A stretch of DNA of 64,000 nt from Christiangramia fulva (GCF_003024155.1 NZ_CP028136.1:3596001-3660000); one strand, 5' to 3'; counted from the first letter of the stretch, positions 8,550-17,947 are shown. The notes: generated by a model from the letters alone, not told the origin. Numbers and translations: made by a program.

Positions 8550-8753
8550 AAAGTGATTCTTTCAATTTTTTTGGGGCAAAAAAAGATCAAATCATATTAT
8601 TACCGTAAAGATAAAGGAAATTTCCAATAAAACAAGAAAAAAATGCTTTATACCATATTTATTTGCTTTTAATCGGCCTAAATAATCATGTTTGTAGGAA
8701 TTTACTTCTTTTTTATTTTATAAAGCTTTGTTTTCTGTATTTTAAGTTTTCCC

Positions 8754-8784
8754 ATAACTTTACTTCCCTAATACACCGTCTTTA
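8754..8784 (+). promoter_or_regulatory. possible ECF-type promoter of the sigma operon
   Basis: ATAAC (8754-8758), 18 bp, then CGTCTTTA (8777-8784), directly before the GTG start. A TAACTTTA box at the same place (8755-8762) could instead be a primary-sigma -7 element. The second sigma gene of this window is preceded by a similar pair. Confidence 0.35.
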
Positions 8785-8787
8785 ATT

Positions 8788-9333
8788 GTGAAGAATCCCG
8801 AAGATCTTTTTGTAAGTCGCCTGCAGGACGATGCTACCTGCCAGGAAGCGTTCCGGGAACTTATAGAATTATATAAGGAACGCATGTACTGGCATATCAG
8901 GAATATTGTAAAAGATCATGATGATACCGATGATATTCTTCAAAATACTTTTTTGAAAATTTTCAGGAATATCAAACAATTTAAAGGAGACAGTAAGCTC
9001 TACAGTTGGATGTATCGTATTGCCACCAACGAGTCTATTACCTTTCTGAATAAAAAAGCCAGGCGCCAGAAGATCTCTTCCGAAGAACTTCAAAATCAAA
9101 TATTAGATAACCTGGAAAGTGATGTGTATTTTGAAGGAGAGGAAATTCAGTTAAAATTACAGCGTGCCATTGCCACACTTCCCGATAAGCAACAACAGGT
9201 TTTCAATATGAAATATTTTGAAGAATTAAAATACCGGGAAATGGCTGAGATATTGAATACCAGTGAAGGAGCTTTAAAAGCCTCTTATCATATAGCAGCA
9301 AAAAAAATTGAAGAATTTTTAAAATCAAATTAA
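8788..9333 (+). CDS. ECF-type RNA polymerase sigma factor
   Basis: 181 residues starting at GTG 8788; the next Met (residue 33) would remove part of region 2. Region 2 includes DHDDTDDILQNTFLKIFRNI and SWMYRIATNESI (~48-85). Region 4 is a helix-turn-helix around ATLPDKQQQVFNMKYFEELKYREMAEIL (~130-165). No region 1 or 3 is present, as in extracytoplasmic-function sigma factors. It directs core polymerase to a small regulon, probably including its own operon. Downstream are a single-pass membrane protein and a secreted protein, the expected place for an anti-sigma factor and sensor. Confidence 0.92.
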   Translation: MKNPEDLFVSRLQDDATCQEAFRELIELYKERMYWHIRNIVKDHDDTDDILQNTFLKIFRNIKQFKGDSKLYSWMYRIATNESITFLNKKARRQKISSEELQNQILDNLESDVYFEGEEIQLKLQRAIATLPDKQQQVFNMKYFEELKYREMAEILNTSEGALKASYHIAAKKIEEFLKSN

Positions 9334-9350
9334 ACCATCAGGAAAATTTA

Positions 9351-9899
9351 TTGTCCAATAACCAAATGAGTACTAATAAATCTAAATATCCGCAAAAATC
9401 AGGCTTTAAAGTTCCAGATAATTATTTCGAGGAACTTGAAGACAAGCTTATGCTGAGAATTACTGAGGAAAATTCTGCGGAATTACCTTCAGTGAATTCG
9501 GGCTTCAAAGCTCCTGATGGATATTTTGAAAATCTCGAAGACCGTATTTTAGCCAGGCAAAATTCCAAAGGCAGGCTTATTTCGCTTTTCAAAAAGGAGA
9601 ATTTGTACTACGCGGCCGCTGTAGCAGCGATCTTTGTTCTTATGTGGTTTTCCCCATTTGACAGAAATTCTGCCACAAATCAAATAACCTGGGACGATCT
9701 TGAAATCGCAACCATAGAAGATTATATCGTGGAAGGTTATGAAATGGGCTATATAGAGATGGATGCTTCTGAATTTTCGAATTATTTTCTTGAAAATGGA
9801 AAATTAGTGGATGATTCAGATTTTGAAAATGTCAGTTCTGATGCTGTAATTGATTATCTTGAAGAAAATGTTGATGATCCATCTGATATAATTCAATAA
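9351..9899 (+). CDS. single-pass membrane protein, candidate anti-sigma factor
   Basis: 182 residues from TTG 9351, preceded by AGGAAAA; the ATG at 9366 is an alternative start. The cytoplasmic N-terminus contains the same module twice: SGFKVPDNYFEELEDKL (~17-33) and SGFKAPDGYFENLEDRI (~50-66). One transmembrane helix follows (~86-104, YYAAAVAAIFVLMWF). The ~75-residue periplasmic tail is strongly acidic. It lies 17 bases after the sigma gene and before the secreted sensor-like gene. The layout fits an anti-sigma factor, with the repeats as possible sigma-binding peptides, but no known anti-sigma domain is recognisable. Confidence 0.65.
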   Translation: MSNNQMSTNKSKYPQKSGFKVPDNYFEELEDKLMLRITEENSAELPSVNSGFKAPDGYFENLEDRILARQNSKGRLISLFKKENLYYAAAVAAIFVLMWFSPFDRNSATNQITWDDLEIATIEDYIVEGYEMGYIEMDASEFSNYFLENGKLVDDSDFENVSSDAVIDYLEENVDDPSDIIQ

Positions 9900-9901
9900 T
9901 T

Positions 9902-10360
9902 ATGAAAAAAGTAATTCTTTTTATTTCGGTTTTCGTTGGTCTTACCAATCTTTCTTTTGCTCAGGAGGATCCCGACCGGGAAGCCCACTGGGAAAGAATA
10001 AAGGCTCTTAAAGTTGCCTTTTTTACCCAGGAAATGAATTTTAGCGATAAAGTTGCTGAAAAATTCTGGCCCATTTATAATAAGTATGAAAAGGAACGGG
10101 GTGAACTTTTCAAACGGGAACATGCCGATATTAATGTGGAGTGTCTCAATGAAAATCAGGCAAATGAGTATTTATCAGAATTCCTTTCCGTAGAAAATGA
10201 AGAATATCGAATTAAAAAGCAGCTATTCAAAGACCTTAGGGAATTTATGTCGGCTAAGGAAATTCTGAAAATATATAAACTTGAAGATGAGTTTCATCGT
10301 AAACTTTTTAAAGAATACCGCTCAAAAAAAGGCGGTAAAAATAACAACAGCAGTGAGTAG
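9902..10360 (+). CDS. secreted helical protein, 'sensor of ECF-type sigma factor' family
   Basis: 152 residues with a signal peptide (about 1-20, cleaved after SFA before QED). The mature part is highly charged and predicted helical, with WERIKALKVAFFTQEMNFSDKVAEKFWPIYNKYE-type spacing (quoted in part: KVAFFTQEMNFSDKVAEKFW). Flavobacterial homologues beside ECF sigma genes carry the name 'sensor of ECF-type sigma factor'. The charged helical periplasmic character also resembles CpxP/Spy-like chaperones. It starts two bases after the membrane partner. Role as a periplasmic stress sensor is inferred from context. Confidence 0.7.
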   Translation: MKKVILFISVFVGLTNLSFAQEDPDREAHWERIKALKVAFFTQEMNFSDKVAEKFWPIYNKYEKERGELFKREHADINVECLNENQANEYLSEFLSVENEEYRIKKQLFKDLREFMSAKEILKIYKLEDEFHRKLFKEYRSKKGGKNNNSSE

Positions 10361-10407
10361 TTTGCTATTCATGTTTTAGTTTTTTGGTTAGTTAGTAATT
10401 AGTTGAT

Positions 10408-10445
10408 AGCCCGGCAAATTTGAATTTGTCGGGTTATTTTCTTTT
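10408..10445 (+). terminator. terminator of the first sigma operon
   Basis: CCCGGCAAATT and AATTTGTCGGG (10410-10433) form a long stem with one G-T pair, followed by TTATTTTCTTTT. The T-run favours termination of plus-strand transcripts. Confidence 0.8.
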
Positions 10446-11508
10446 AATGAAAATTTAATTTTGCCATTCTTCCCCTGCCTGCTGCATAGGCTGTGGAATC
10501 ATTTAAAAACCTGATGGTGTAAAAACCTTCATCTGAAAGTTTTTTCCAGGTCACTCCGCCATCGTGAGAATAATCGATTCCTGAAAAACCAACGGCTACG
10601 ATTTCTTTAGCATCAGAATCTGGCACATATCTAACACTGCTTTTGTATCCCGGCTCCTGCCCTTTTGCAACCAGTTTCCAGGTTTTTCCGCCATCACTTG
10701 TCATAGCCTTATTTGCTTCATTTGCCTCTGGATTTGTATAATCACCGCCTATGATAATTCCGCGATTCTCATCGTAGAAATCCATGCTATAACCTCCGGT
10801 AGTGGCTTCACCCTGGATAAGCGGCGTTTCAAATAACTTCCAGTTTTTACCTTTATCTGGCGAATAGAGGACTCTTGATTTTTTCCCTCCGGTGAGTATC
10901 CAGGTTTCATCCCCCTGAATGGCAATATTCGAATTGCTCGCTGCGAAAGCAGCCTCCCCTTCTGCCGCTTCAGGCAATTGGGAGCAGTCTAATTTTTGCC
11001 AGCTATTACCTCCATTTCGAGTTATAATAATAGAAATACAGTCATCGGTGGGATCTCCCATGGCAATTCCTTCCTTATTATTCCAAAAAGCCATGGCATC
11101 ATAAAATACCTTTTCTCCCACTTCTTTATAAACCAGTTGCATCTGCCCATTGTCGCCCGTTTTATAAAGCAGGGCCGGATTTCCGGCACTCAACATGAAA
11201 AAATCTGTTCCCGTACTTGCCACCGCACGAAATTCGGGTAATGAGTCCTGGAATGTTTGAGTGCTTGTTTTTACCGTATCCCTTTGTGAGTTATATAAGC
11301 CGTAGGTGCCATGGTTTGCCGCAAAAACAAGGTTATTACCTATGATCTCAATAGCACGTATGCTTAGAGAATCTGTTTCTAAGATTGTTTGAACTTCTAC
11401 CTTTTTAAATGAATTTCGCTCGGATTGTTCTTTGGTTACTTCTTTTTCTTCCGAAGAATTCTTGCAGGCAAAAACAATAAAAACCAGAAGGTAGATTAAT
11501 TTTTTCAT
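10444..11508 (-). CDS. YCF48/BNR-like beta-propeller lipoprotein
   Basis: 354 residues. The lipoprotein signal reads MKKLIYLLVFIVFACKNSSEE with lipobox Cys15, followed by acidic and Lys residues. The body has repeated Asp-box-like sequences typical of BNR/YCF48 propellers: TRNGGNSWQKLD, SPDKGKNWKLFE, TSDGGKTWKLVA and SHDGGVTWKKLS. Such proteins are often labelled 'oxidoreductase' in Bacteroidota, without evidence of a redox site here. It is probably a surface or periplasmic lipoprotein with a six- or seven-bladed fold. Function unknown. It is transcribed alone and convergent to the sigma operon. Confidence 0.8.
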   Translation of the reverse strand: MKKLIYLLVFIVFACKNSSEEKEVTKEQSERNSFKKVEVQTILETDSLSIRAIEIIGNNLVFAANHGTYGLYNSQRDTVKTSTQTFQDSLPEFRAVASTGTDFFMLSAGNPALLYKTGDNGQMQLVYKEVGEKVFYDAMAFWNNKEGIAMGDPTDDCISIIITRNGGNSWQKLDCSQLPEAAEGEAAFAASNSNIAIQGDETWILTGGKKSRVLYSPDKGKNWKLFETPLIQGEATTGGYSMDFYDENRGIIIGGDYTNPEANEANKAMTSDGGKTWKLVAKGQEPGYKSSVRYVPDSDAKEIVAVGFSGIDYSHDGGVTWKKLSDEGFYTIRFLNDSTAYAAGRGRMAKLNFH

Positions 11509-11554
11509 ACGTTGAATTTACTTCAAATATAAAGGAATCACCTTCAAAAAAACG

Positions 11555-11562
11555 TAACTTTG
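11555..11562 (+). promoter_or_regulatory. -7 box of the rsmB-like gene
   Basis: TAACTTTG is an exact TAnnTTTG match 18 bp before the ATG. The sequence that follows (CTGCCCTAAA) resembles the one after the mtaB -7 box. The -33 box is weak. Confidence 0.6.
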
Positions 11563-11580
11563 CTGCCCTAAAATTATTTT

Positions 11581-12792
11581 ATGCGATTACACCGTAACCT
11601 CGTTTTTGCTACTGTAGATGCTCTTTCGGAAATTTTCAACGAAGGAAATTATGCCGATAAGGTGATTGAAAAAACCCTCAAAAGAGATAAAAGATGGGGT
11701 GCAAGGGATCGCAGTTTTATTGCCGAAACAACCTATGATATTGTAAGATGGAAAAGACTTTATGCCGAAATTGCCGATGTAAAAGCTCCCTTTAAACGCG
11801 AAGATCTTTTCCGGATGTTTACGGTTTGGGCAGTTCTTAGAGGAATAAAACTACCAGATTGGCCACAATTTGCCGGCACCCCCGAAAGGCGCATCAAAGG
11901 AAGATTTGATGAGCTTAGTAAAATCAGGAAATTCAGGGAATCTATTCCTGATTGGTTAGACCTGCTTGGTGAAAAAGAACTGGGCGAGAAAACCTGGACA
12001 AAAGAAATTCATGCTTTAAACGAACTTGCTCCTGTGGTGATCAGGGCTAACAGGTTGAAAATCTCTCCTGAACAATTATCTGAAATTCTTAAAAAAGAAG
12101 AAATTGAAACCCAAAACCTGAAAAACTATCCTGATGCACTTGTTTTAAAAGAGCGTGCAAATATTTTCAAAACAAAAGCTTTCCAGGATGGTTTATTTGA
12201 AGTTCAGGATGCGAGTTCTCAAAGGGTTGCAGAATTCACTGGAGTGGAACCCGGAATGCGGGTTGTTGATGCCTGCGCCGGTGCAGGCGGAAAATCCCTT
12301 CATCTTGCTGCATTAATGGAAAACAAGGGCCAAATCATCGCCCTTGATATTTACGGCAACAAATTAAAAGAACTGAAACGCCGCGCCAAACGCGCGGGCG
12401 CTCATAATATTGAAACCCGAAGTATCGAAAACAATAAGGTCATCAAGAAATTGTATAATTCGGCTGATCGCGTATTGATCGATGCTCCCTGCAGCGGTTT
12501 AGGTGTGCTCAGCAGAAATCCCGATGCCAAATGGAAACTTCAGCCCGAATTTTTAGACAATATTCGACAGACCCAGCAGGAAATTCTTCAGCAATATTCA
12601 AAAATGTTGAAAAGAGGAGGGAAAATGGTCTATGCTACCTGTTCCATTCTTCCATCGGAAAACCAGAAACAGGTTGAATTCTTTTTAAATTCAGAAGATG
12701 GCAAAGATTTTCGTCTGGTTAAAGATGAAAAAATTCTTTCAAGCGATAGCGGGTATGATGGATTTTATATGGCACTTTTAGAAAAAAAGTAA
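11581..12792 (+). CDS. RsmB/NOP-family RNA (cytosine-C5)-methyltransferase
   Basis: 403 residues. Residues ~1-150 form a NusB-like RNA-binding region. The rest is a class I SAM methyltransferase with motif I VVDACAGAGGKSLHLAAL (~236-253). The catalytic pair is intact: Cys in DAPCSGLGVLSRNPDAKW (~303) and the release Cys in YATCSILPSENQ (~353). The family methylates cytosine in 16S rRNA (RsmB, C967) or tRNA. The RsmB target is the likely one because of the N-terminal domain, but it cannot be proven from sequence. It is monocistronic and converges on the DUF4377 gene with eight bases between. Confidence 0.9.
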   Translation: MRLHRNLVFATVDALSEIFNEGNYADKVIEKTLKRDKRWGARDRSFIAETTYDIVRWKRLYAEIADVKAPFKREDLFRMFTVWAVLRGIKLPDWPQFAGTPERRIKGRFDELSKIRKFRESIPDWLDLLGEKELGEKTWTKEIHALNELAPVVIRANRLKISPEQLSEILKKEEIETQNLKNYPDALVLKERANIFKTKAFQDGLFEVQDASSQRVAEFTGVEPGMRVVDACAGAGGKSLHLAALMENKGQIIALDIYGNKLKELKRRAKRAGAHNIETRSIENNKVIKKLYNSADRVLIDAPCSGLGVLSRNPDAKWKLQPEFLDNIRQTQQEILQQYSKMLKRGGKMVYATCSILPSENQKQVEFFLNSEDGKDFRLVKDEKILSSDSGYDGFYMALLEKK

Positions 12793-12800
12793 AGGCACAT

Positions 12801-13370
12801 TTATTTAACAGCAACCAGTTTTAGCGAATTATCGGCATCATGTAAAAATGTGCCGATAACTTCCTCATCATTTTCAAGATCAGCAGTCATTTCATCGCAG
12901 AGATCTTGGCAATTGATATCATATTCATTAAGCAGAGAATAGCGATTGTCGCCCTCTGCAATAACGAAATTGGTCCCGTTCCATTTTAGGTTAATATCAA
13001 ATTCTTCATCAGTTTCTACAGCGTTTTTAGAAATAACCTTTACCAGTATATATTTTATAGAACTCGCATCCTGAGGCGGATTGTTAACTTTCTTTTTTCG
13101 AACCTGGAGCTCATATATGTATCCTGGCTGATAGTCAAATCCTTCTATTTCATCATAAAAATATTTCCAGTCCTCCCCACCTGTTTCATTCCCTTTCTGA
13201 ACAAGCATAACCAAAACTGGGCTTTCGGCAAAAGCAGTTTGTTTATAATGATTTATACGCATCATTTCTGTTGCCCCCGAACCCTCAATGTCGCCTACAG
13301 CACAGGTTTGAGCCAAGAACAGCAGTAACATTCCTGCTATGGAGGAAATATTTAATTGGAATAAAAACAT
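12801..13370 (-). CDS. DUF4377 domain secreted protein
   Basis: 189 residues with an N-terminal hydrophobic signal (about 1-24, ending LLLFLAQTCA). The DUF4377 motif spans ~70-115: FYDEIEGFDYQPGYIYELQV then NPPQDASSIKYILVKVISK. The C-terminal ~70 residues form a separate beta-rich segment with two Cys (ICDLC-like spacing, CQDLCDEM). DUF4377 is usually found with META/HslJ-type domains in envelope proteins of unknown function. Periplasmic or outer-membrane location is inferred. It is divergent from purL. Confidence 0.75.
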   Translation of the reverse strand: MFLFQLNISSIAGMLLLFLAQTCAVGDIEGSGATEMMRINHYKQTAFAESPVLVMLVQKGNETGGEDWKYFYDEIEGFDYQPGYIYELQVRKKKVNNPPQDASSIKYILVKVISKNAVETDEEFDINLKWNGTNFVIAEGDNRYSLLNEYDINCQDLCDEMTADLENDEEVIGTFLHDADNSLKLVAVK

Positions 13371-13462
13371 ATTGGATTTTTACTTCTAAAAAGATACGAA
13401 ATAACTACTTCCGATACATTTTTACTTTATTAAAATTTTTACTTCAACCGATAAAAAAATCC

Positions 13463-13470
13463 TAAATTTG
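13463..13470 (+). promoter_or_regulatory. -7 box of purL
   Basis: TAAATTTG is an exact TAnnTTTG match 30 bp before the ATG at 13501. CTTC, 17 bp upstream, is a weak -33 box. No purine riboswitch-like structure was seen between this box and the start codon. Confidence 0.5.
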
Positions 13471-13500
13471 TGCTTTTAAAATAAACCAAACAACACTTAG

Positions 13501-16500
13501 ATGATCCTTTTCTTCGGAAACCAACTTACGAAGGTTTATGCGGTGGAAACCCACTCAGAACTTTCGGCTCAGGAAATTTCTAAACTCAACTGGCTTTTCG
13601 GAAATACCCAACAAATATTTAAATCTGCCCTGGCAGATTTTTTTGTTGGTCCGCGTGCAGCCATGATCACTCCCTGGAGTACCAATGCGGTGGAGATCAC
13701 CCAAAATATGGGAATCCACGGAATTATTCGCATTGAAGAATTTATGCGGGTGGATGAGCATTTCGAAGATTATGACCCCATGCTTTCTCAAAAATACAAG
13801 AAACTGGATCAGGATATTTTTGATATTCATATCAACCCGGAACCTATAAAGGAAATTGATAATATAACCGAATATAACCTTCAGGAAGGTTTGGCCCTCA
13901 ATGACGAGGAGGTTAAATATCTCGATTCCCTTTCCAAAAAATTAGGCAGAAAACTCACCGATTCTGAGGTTTTTGGTTTTTCGCAGGTGAATTCAGAACA
14001 TTGCCGCCACAAGATCTTCAACGGAACCTTTATTATTGATGGTAAGGAGAAACCTGTTTCACTCTTCAAAATGATCAGGAAGACTTCTGAAGTGAATCCG
14101 AATGACATTGTTTCGGCCTATCGCGATAATGTGGCCTTTGTAAAAGGGCCAAAACTGGAACAGTTTGCACCTAAATCGGCTGATGTACCTGATTATTATC
14201 AGAATACCGAATTTGATTCAGTGATCTCCCTTAAAGCCGAAACCCATAATTTTCCAACCACTGTAGAGCCTTTTAACGGGGCGGCTACCGGTAGTGGCGG
14301 AGAGATACGCGACCGTCTGGCAGGTGGAAAAGGTTCTTTGCCTTTAGCCGGAACGGCGGTATATATGACCTCTTATTCACGTCTTGAGAAAGACAGGAAA
14401 TGGGAGCAGGCAATGAAAGAACGCGACTGGCTCTACCAAACGCCTATGGATATTCTGATTAAGGCATCTAATGGAGCCTCCGATTTTGGAAATAAATTCG
14501 GGCAGCCTTTGATCGCCGGTTCGGTCTTCACATTTGAACATGCCGAAGAAGAGCGAAGGCTTGGATACGATAAAGTAATTATGCTTGCCGGTGGAGTTGG
14601 TTACGGCAAAGCCGATCAGGCGAAAAAAGACACTCCTAAAAAAGGAGATAAGATCGTGATCCTGGGGGGTGAAAACTACCGAATTGGTATGGGAGGAGCT
14701 GCGGTTTCTTCAGCCGATACTGGTAAATTCAGCAGCGGGATTGAACTAAATGCCATTCAGCGGTCCAATCCGGAAATGCAGAAAAGGGCCGCCAACGCTA
14801 TCCGAGGGATGGTAGAGAGTGAGGAAAATCCAGTAGTTTCCATTCACGATCACGGCGCAGGCGGACATTTGAACTGCCTCAGTGAACTAGTAGAGGAAAC
14901 CGGCGGGAAAATAGACCTTGACGCCTTACCTGTGGGTGATCCTACACTTTCTGCCAAAGAGATCATTGGTAACGAATCTCAGGAACGCATGGGCCTTGTG
15001 ATAGGAGAAGCCGAGATAGCAAAACTAAAACGCGTGGCAGAACGCGAAAGATCCCCAATGTATGAAGTTGGTGATGTAACCGGCGATCACCGATTCACCT
15101 TCGAAGGCAGCAAATCGCATAAAAAACCAATGGATCTGGAACTTGGAGATATGTTTGGCAGTTCTCCAAAAACGGTGATGAATGACAGAACTGTTCAGAG
15201 AAATTATGAAGATTTAAGCTATTCTTCAGATAAGATTCAGGAGTATCTTCAACAATTGCTTCAGCTGGAAGCTGTGGCCTGCAAAGACTGGCTTACCAAT
15301 AAGGTTGACCGCTGTGTTTCAGGTCGTGTTGCCAAACAGCAGGCTGCCGGACCTTTGCAGCTGCCTTTAAACAATGTGGGGGTAATGGCTCTCGATTATA
15401 AAGGCAATTCTGGAGTTGCAACTTCAATTGGCCACTCCCCTGTTTCGGCTTTAGTAGATCCGGTGGCAGGTTCCAGAAATTCCATTGCCGAAGCGCTTTC
15501 GAATATCGTTTGGGCGCCCCTGGAAAAAGGACTGAAATCTGCTTCCCTTTCTGCAAACTGGATGTGGCCCTGTAATAATGAAGGCGAAGATGCGCGTTTA
15601 TATGAAGCCGTGGAAGCTGTTTCAGAATTTGCTATTTCCCTGGGTATAAATGTGCCTACAGGGAAAGATTCCCTTTCCATGAAACAACGTTATAAAGACG
15701 GTGAAGTGATCTCTCCCGGGACCGTGATAATTTCAGCGGCCGGACATTGCGATGACATCAGTAAAACAGTTGAACCAGTTTTGCAAAAAAATGGCGGCGA
15801 TATTTTTTACATCAATTTATCCCAGGATAAATTTAAATTGGGAGGCTCTTCTTTTGCGCAGGTTTTGAATAAAATTGGAAAAGAAGTTCCTACGATTCAA
15901 GATGACAAAAAATTTGTCAATGCGTTCAATACTGTTCAGGAAATGATCAGGAAAGATATGATCCTGGCCGGGCATGATGTGGCTTCAGGCGGTCTCATCA
16001 CTACGTTATTAGAAATGTGCTTTGCCGATACGAATCTTTCTGCGGAATATGATCTTTCCAAATTAGATGAAAAAGACTCTGTTAAGCTATTGTTCAATGA
16101 GAACTGTGGTATAGTTTTCCAGGCTAAAAATGATTCAGCTGAAAAATTCCTGAAAGAACAACAGGTCGAATATTTTAAAATAGGAAAAGTTACCGAAGGA
16201 AAAATCCTGAAAATTAAAAACAATTCAGAAGTTCATGAATTCAATATTCCCGAACTTCGAGATACCTGGTATAAAACCTCTTTTCTCCTTGATCAGAAAC
16301 AAAGCGGAAAAGATAAGGCTACCGAGCGTTTTCATAATTATAAGGAACAACCGCTGGAATTCAAATTTCCTGAAAATTTCACAGGAAAACTTCCAAAAAT
16401 CGACTCCTCCAAAACCCGCATAAAAGCTGCAATTATTAGGGAAAAAGGATCGAATAGCGAACGAGAAATGGCCAGAGCCATGCATCTCGCCGGTTTCGAT

Positions 16501-17163
16501 GTAAAAGACGTACATATGACCGACCTGATTTCAGGCCGCGAAACTCTGGAAGACATCCGGTTTATTGCTGCAGTAGGCGGATTCTCGAATTCAGATGTGC
16601 TTGGTAGCGCTAAAGGATGGGCCGGAGCATTTTTATATAATGAAAAAGCCAAAAAAGCCCTGGATGATTTCTTTGCCAGAAAAGATACTTTATCGCTGGG
16701 TGTTTGTAACGGTTGTCAGCTCTTTATTGAACTCGGACTTATCAATCCCGATCATGAACAAAAACCGAAAATGCTGCATAACGAATCGCATAAATTTGAA
16801 TGTAACTTTACTTCGGTTGAAATTCAAAAAAACAACTCGGTGATGCTTTCTTCGCTGGAAGGTTCAAAACTGGGAATCTGGGCGGCCCATGGTGAAGGTA
16901 AATTCAGTTTTCCTTATGAAGAGGAAAAATATAAGATCGTGGGTAAATATGGCTATGAAGGATATCCTGCCAATCCCAATGGTTCCCATTTCAATACAGC
17001 TATTTTAACAGATGATACAGGAAGACATCTTGTTATGATGCCTCACCTTGAGCGCTCAACATTCCCCTGGAACTGGGCTTATTACCCAAAGAACAGGAAT
17101 GATGAAGTTTCTCCATGGCTGGAAGCCTTTGAAAACGCTCGGAAATGGCTGGAAAACAAATAA
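13501..17163 (+). CDS. purL: phosphoribosylformylglycinamidine synthase, single-chain
   Basis: 1,220 residues, the large PurL form that joins PurS, PurL and PurQ activities (E. coli 1,295). It converts FGAR, glutamine and ATP to FGAM in purine synthesis. The N-terminal PurS-like region is followed by two AIRS-type halves: FGFSQVNSEHCRHK (~160), SLKAETHNFPTTVEPFNGAA (~245), and GVATSIGHSP with PTGKDSLSM in the second half. The C-terminal class I glutaminase has nucleophile Cys1069 in GVCNGCQLF and the AAHGEGKF His region. All expected elements are present. It is transcribed alone; no other pur gene is adjacent. Confidence 0.96.
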   Translation: MILFFGNQLTKVYAVETHSELSAQEISKLNWLFGNTQQIFKSALADFFVGPRAAMITPWSTNAVEITQNMGIHGIIRIEEFMRVDEHFEDYDPMLSQKYKKLDQDIFDIHINPEPIKEIDNITEYNLQEGLALNDEEVKYLDSLSKKLGRKLTDSEVFGFSQVNSEHCRHKIFNGTFIIDGKEKPVSLFKMIRKTSEVNPNDIVSAYRDNVAFVKGPKLEQFAPKSADVPDYYQNTEFDSVISLKAETHNFPTTVEPFNGAATGSGGEIRDRLAGGKGSLPLAGTAVYMTSYSRLEKDRKWEQAMKERDWLYQTPMDILIKASNGASDFGNKFGQPLIAGSVFTFEHAEEERRLGYDKVIMLAGGVGYGKADQAKKDTPKKGDKIVILGGENYRIGMGGAAVSSADTGKFSSGIELNAIQRSNPEMQKRAANAIRGMVESEENPVVSIHDHGAGGHLNCLSELVEETGGKIDLDALPVGDPTLSAKEIIGNESQERMGLVIGEAEIAKLKRVAERERSPMYEVGDVTGDHRFTFEGSKSHKKPMDLELGDMFGSSPKTVMNDRTVQRNYEDLSYSSDKIQEYLQQLLQLEAVACKDWLTNKVDRCVSGRVAKQQAAGPLQLPLNNVGVMALDYKGNSGVATSIGHSPVSALVDPVAGSRNSIAEALSNIVWAPLEKGLKSASLSANWMWPCNNEGEDARLYEAVEAVSEFAISLGINVPTGKDSLSMKQRYKDGEVISPGTVIISAAGHCDDISKTVEPVLQKNGGDIFYINLSQDKFKLGGSSFAQVLNKIGKEVPTIQDDKKFVNAFNTVQEMIRKDMILAGHDVASGGLITTLLEMCFADTNLSAEYDLSKLDEKDSVKLLFNENCGIVFQAKNDSAEKFLKEQQVEYFKIGKVTEGKILKIKNNSEVHEFNIPELRDTWYKTSFLLDQKQSGKDKATERFHNYKEQPLEFKFPENFTGKLPKIDSSKTRIKAAIIREKGSNSEREMARAMHLAGFDVKDVHMTDLISGRETLEDIRFIAAVGGFSNSDVLGSAKGWAGAFLYNEKAKKALDDFFARKDTLSLGVCNGCQLFIELGLINPDHEQKPKMLHNESHKFECNFTSVEIQKNNSVMLSSLEGSKLGIWAAHGEGKFSFPYEEEKYKIVGKYGYEGYPANPNGSHFNTAILTDDTGRHLVMMPHLERSTFPWNWAYYPKNRNDEVSPWLEAFENARKWLENK

Positions 17164-17180
17164 TTAACTTCAATAAATAA

Positions 17181-17210
17181 AAAATGCGGGCTAAAAACCC
17201 GCATTTTTTT
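17181..17210 (+). terminator. bidirectional terminator between purL and the DUF4136 gene
   Basis: AAAATGCGGG, seven bases, CCCGCATTTTTTT. A run of A precedes and a run of T follows the stem, so it can stop both convergent genes. Confidence 0.88.
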
Positions 17211-17225
17211 ATGATTTCTTTAGGA

Positions 17226-17813
17226 TTATTTTTTAGGGAATTCTTCAAAAATATCATCCACCATTTTAGTGATTCCACGTTTGGTGGTTTCATTATAAAT
17301 AGCATCTTTTGCAACACCTTTCCAGACTGTTTCTTTAGTCTGTCGGTCAACAAGCCTAATTACGAGGGTTCCCTGCTTATAATTATAAACATCATAGTTA
17401 TAACCAATTATATTAGAATAATCGGCATATCCATAATAATAATAAGGATCATAATATGGAGCTACGGTAGAAATGCCTGTAGTGTAAGGATAAGTGGCAT
17501 AAATAGCATCGGTATCGGTAGCCAGTTCAGCATCAGTTTTGGTGCTTACCAGTACCAAAAGATCCGGTTTACTACGATCAAGGCGATATCCTTCCTCTTT
17601 TAAATTTTCACTAATAGCATTTATAACCATCGAATTTACATCTTCCTTGCTATATGCCTTATTTTCAACCTTAGCATTCGTATTGGGTAAAAAAGCAAAG
17701 GTTTCATAATTTTCAAGATTTGTGTTAGCAGGATTTTTAGTTGTAACTCTGGGCCCACATCCAAAAAATGTAATCACAATCATTATTATTAAAGTAATTT
17801 TCAAAGTCTTCAT
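17226..17813 (-). CDS. DUF4136 lipoprotein
   Basis: 195 residues from ATG 17813. An in-frame ATG at 17837 would add eight polar residues before the signal peptide and is less likely. Lipobox Cys19 in VITFFGCGPRV. DUF4136 features follow: FAFLPNT near 42, YGYRLDRSKPDLLVLV-type segment (EEGYRLDRSKPDLLVLV), a Tyr-rich stretch around 120-150, and GTLVIRLVDRQTKETVWKG before the C-terminus. The family is a periplasmic or outer-membrane lipoprotein of unknown function. Promoter not identified. Confidence 0.85.
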   Translation of the reverse strand: MKTLKITLIIMIVITFFGCGPRVTTKNPANTNLENYETFAFLPNTNAKVENKAYSKEDVNSMVINAISENLKEEGYRLDRSKPDLLVLVSTKTDAELATDTDAIYATYPYTTGISTVAPYYDPYYYYGYADYSNIIGYNYDVYNYKQGTLVIRLVDRQTKETVWKGVAKDAIYNETTKRGITKMVDDIFEEFPKK

Positions 17814-17947
17814 AGCATTACGTTTTTTTGATTCCATATAAATTTAAAAATCTAAAAACCTATTTATCAATGTTTTGAAGGCTTTAAAATCAATTTAACC
17901 CTATTTATAAATTTTTAATTAAATTTTAAAGCAACTGAAAAACAAGG

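Noticed and set aside
13371..13500. Purine riboswitch before purL
   Set aside because: The leader after the -7 box is only about 25 bases and has no paired structure.
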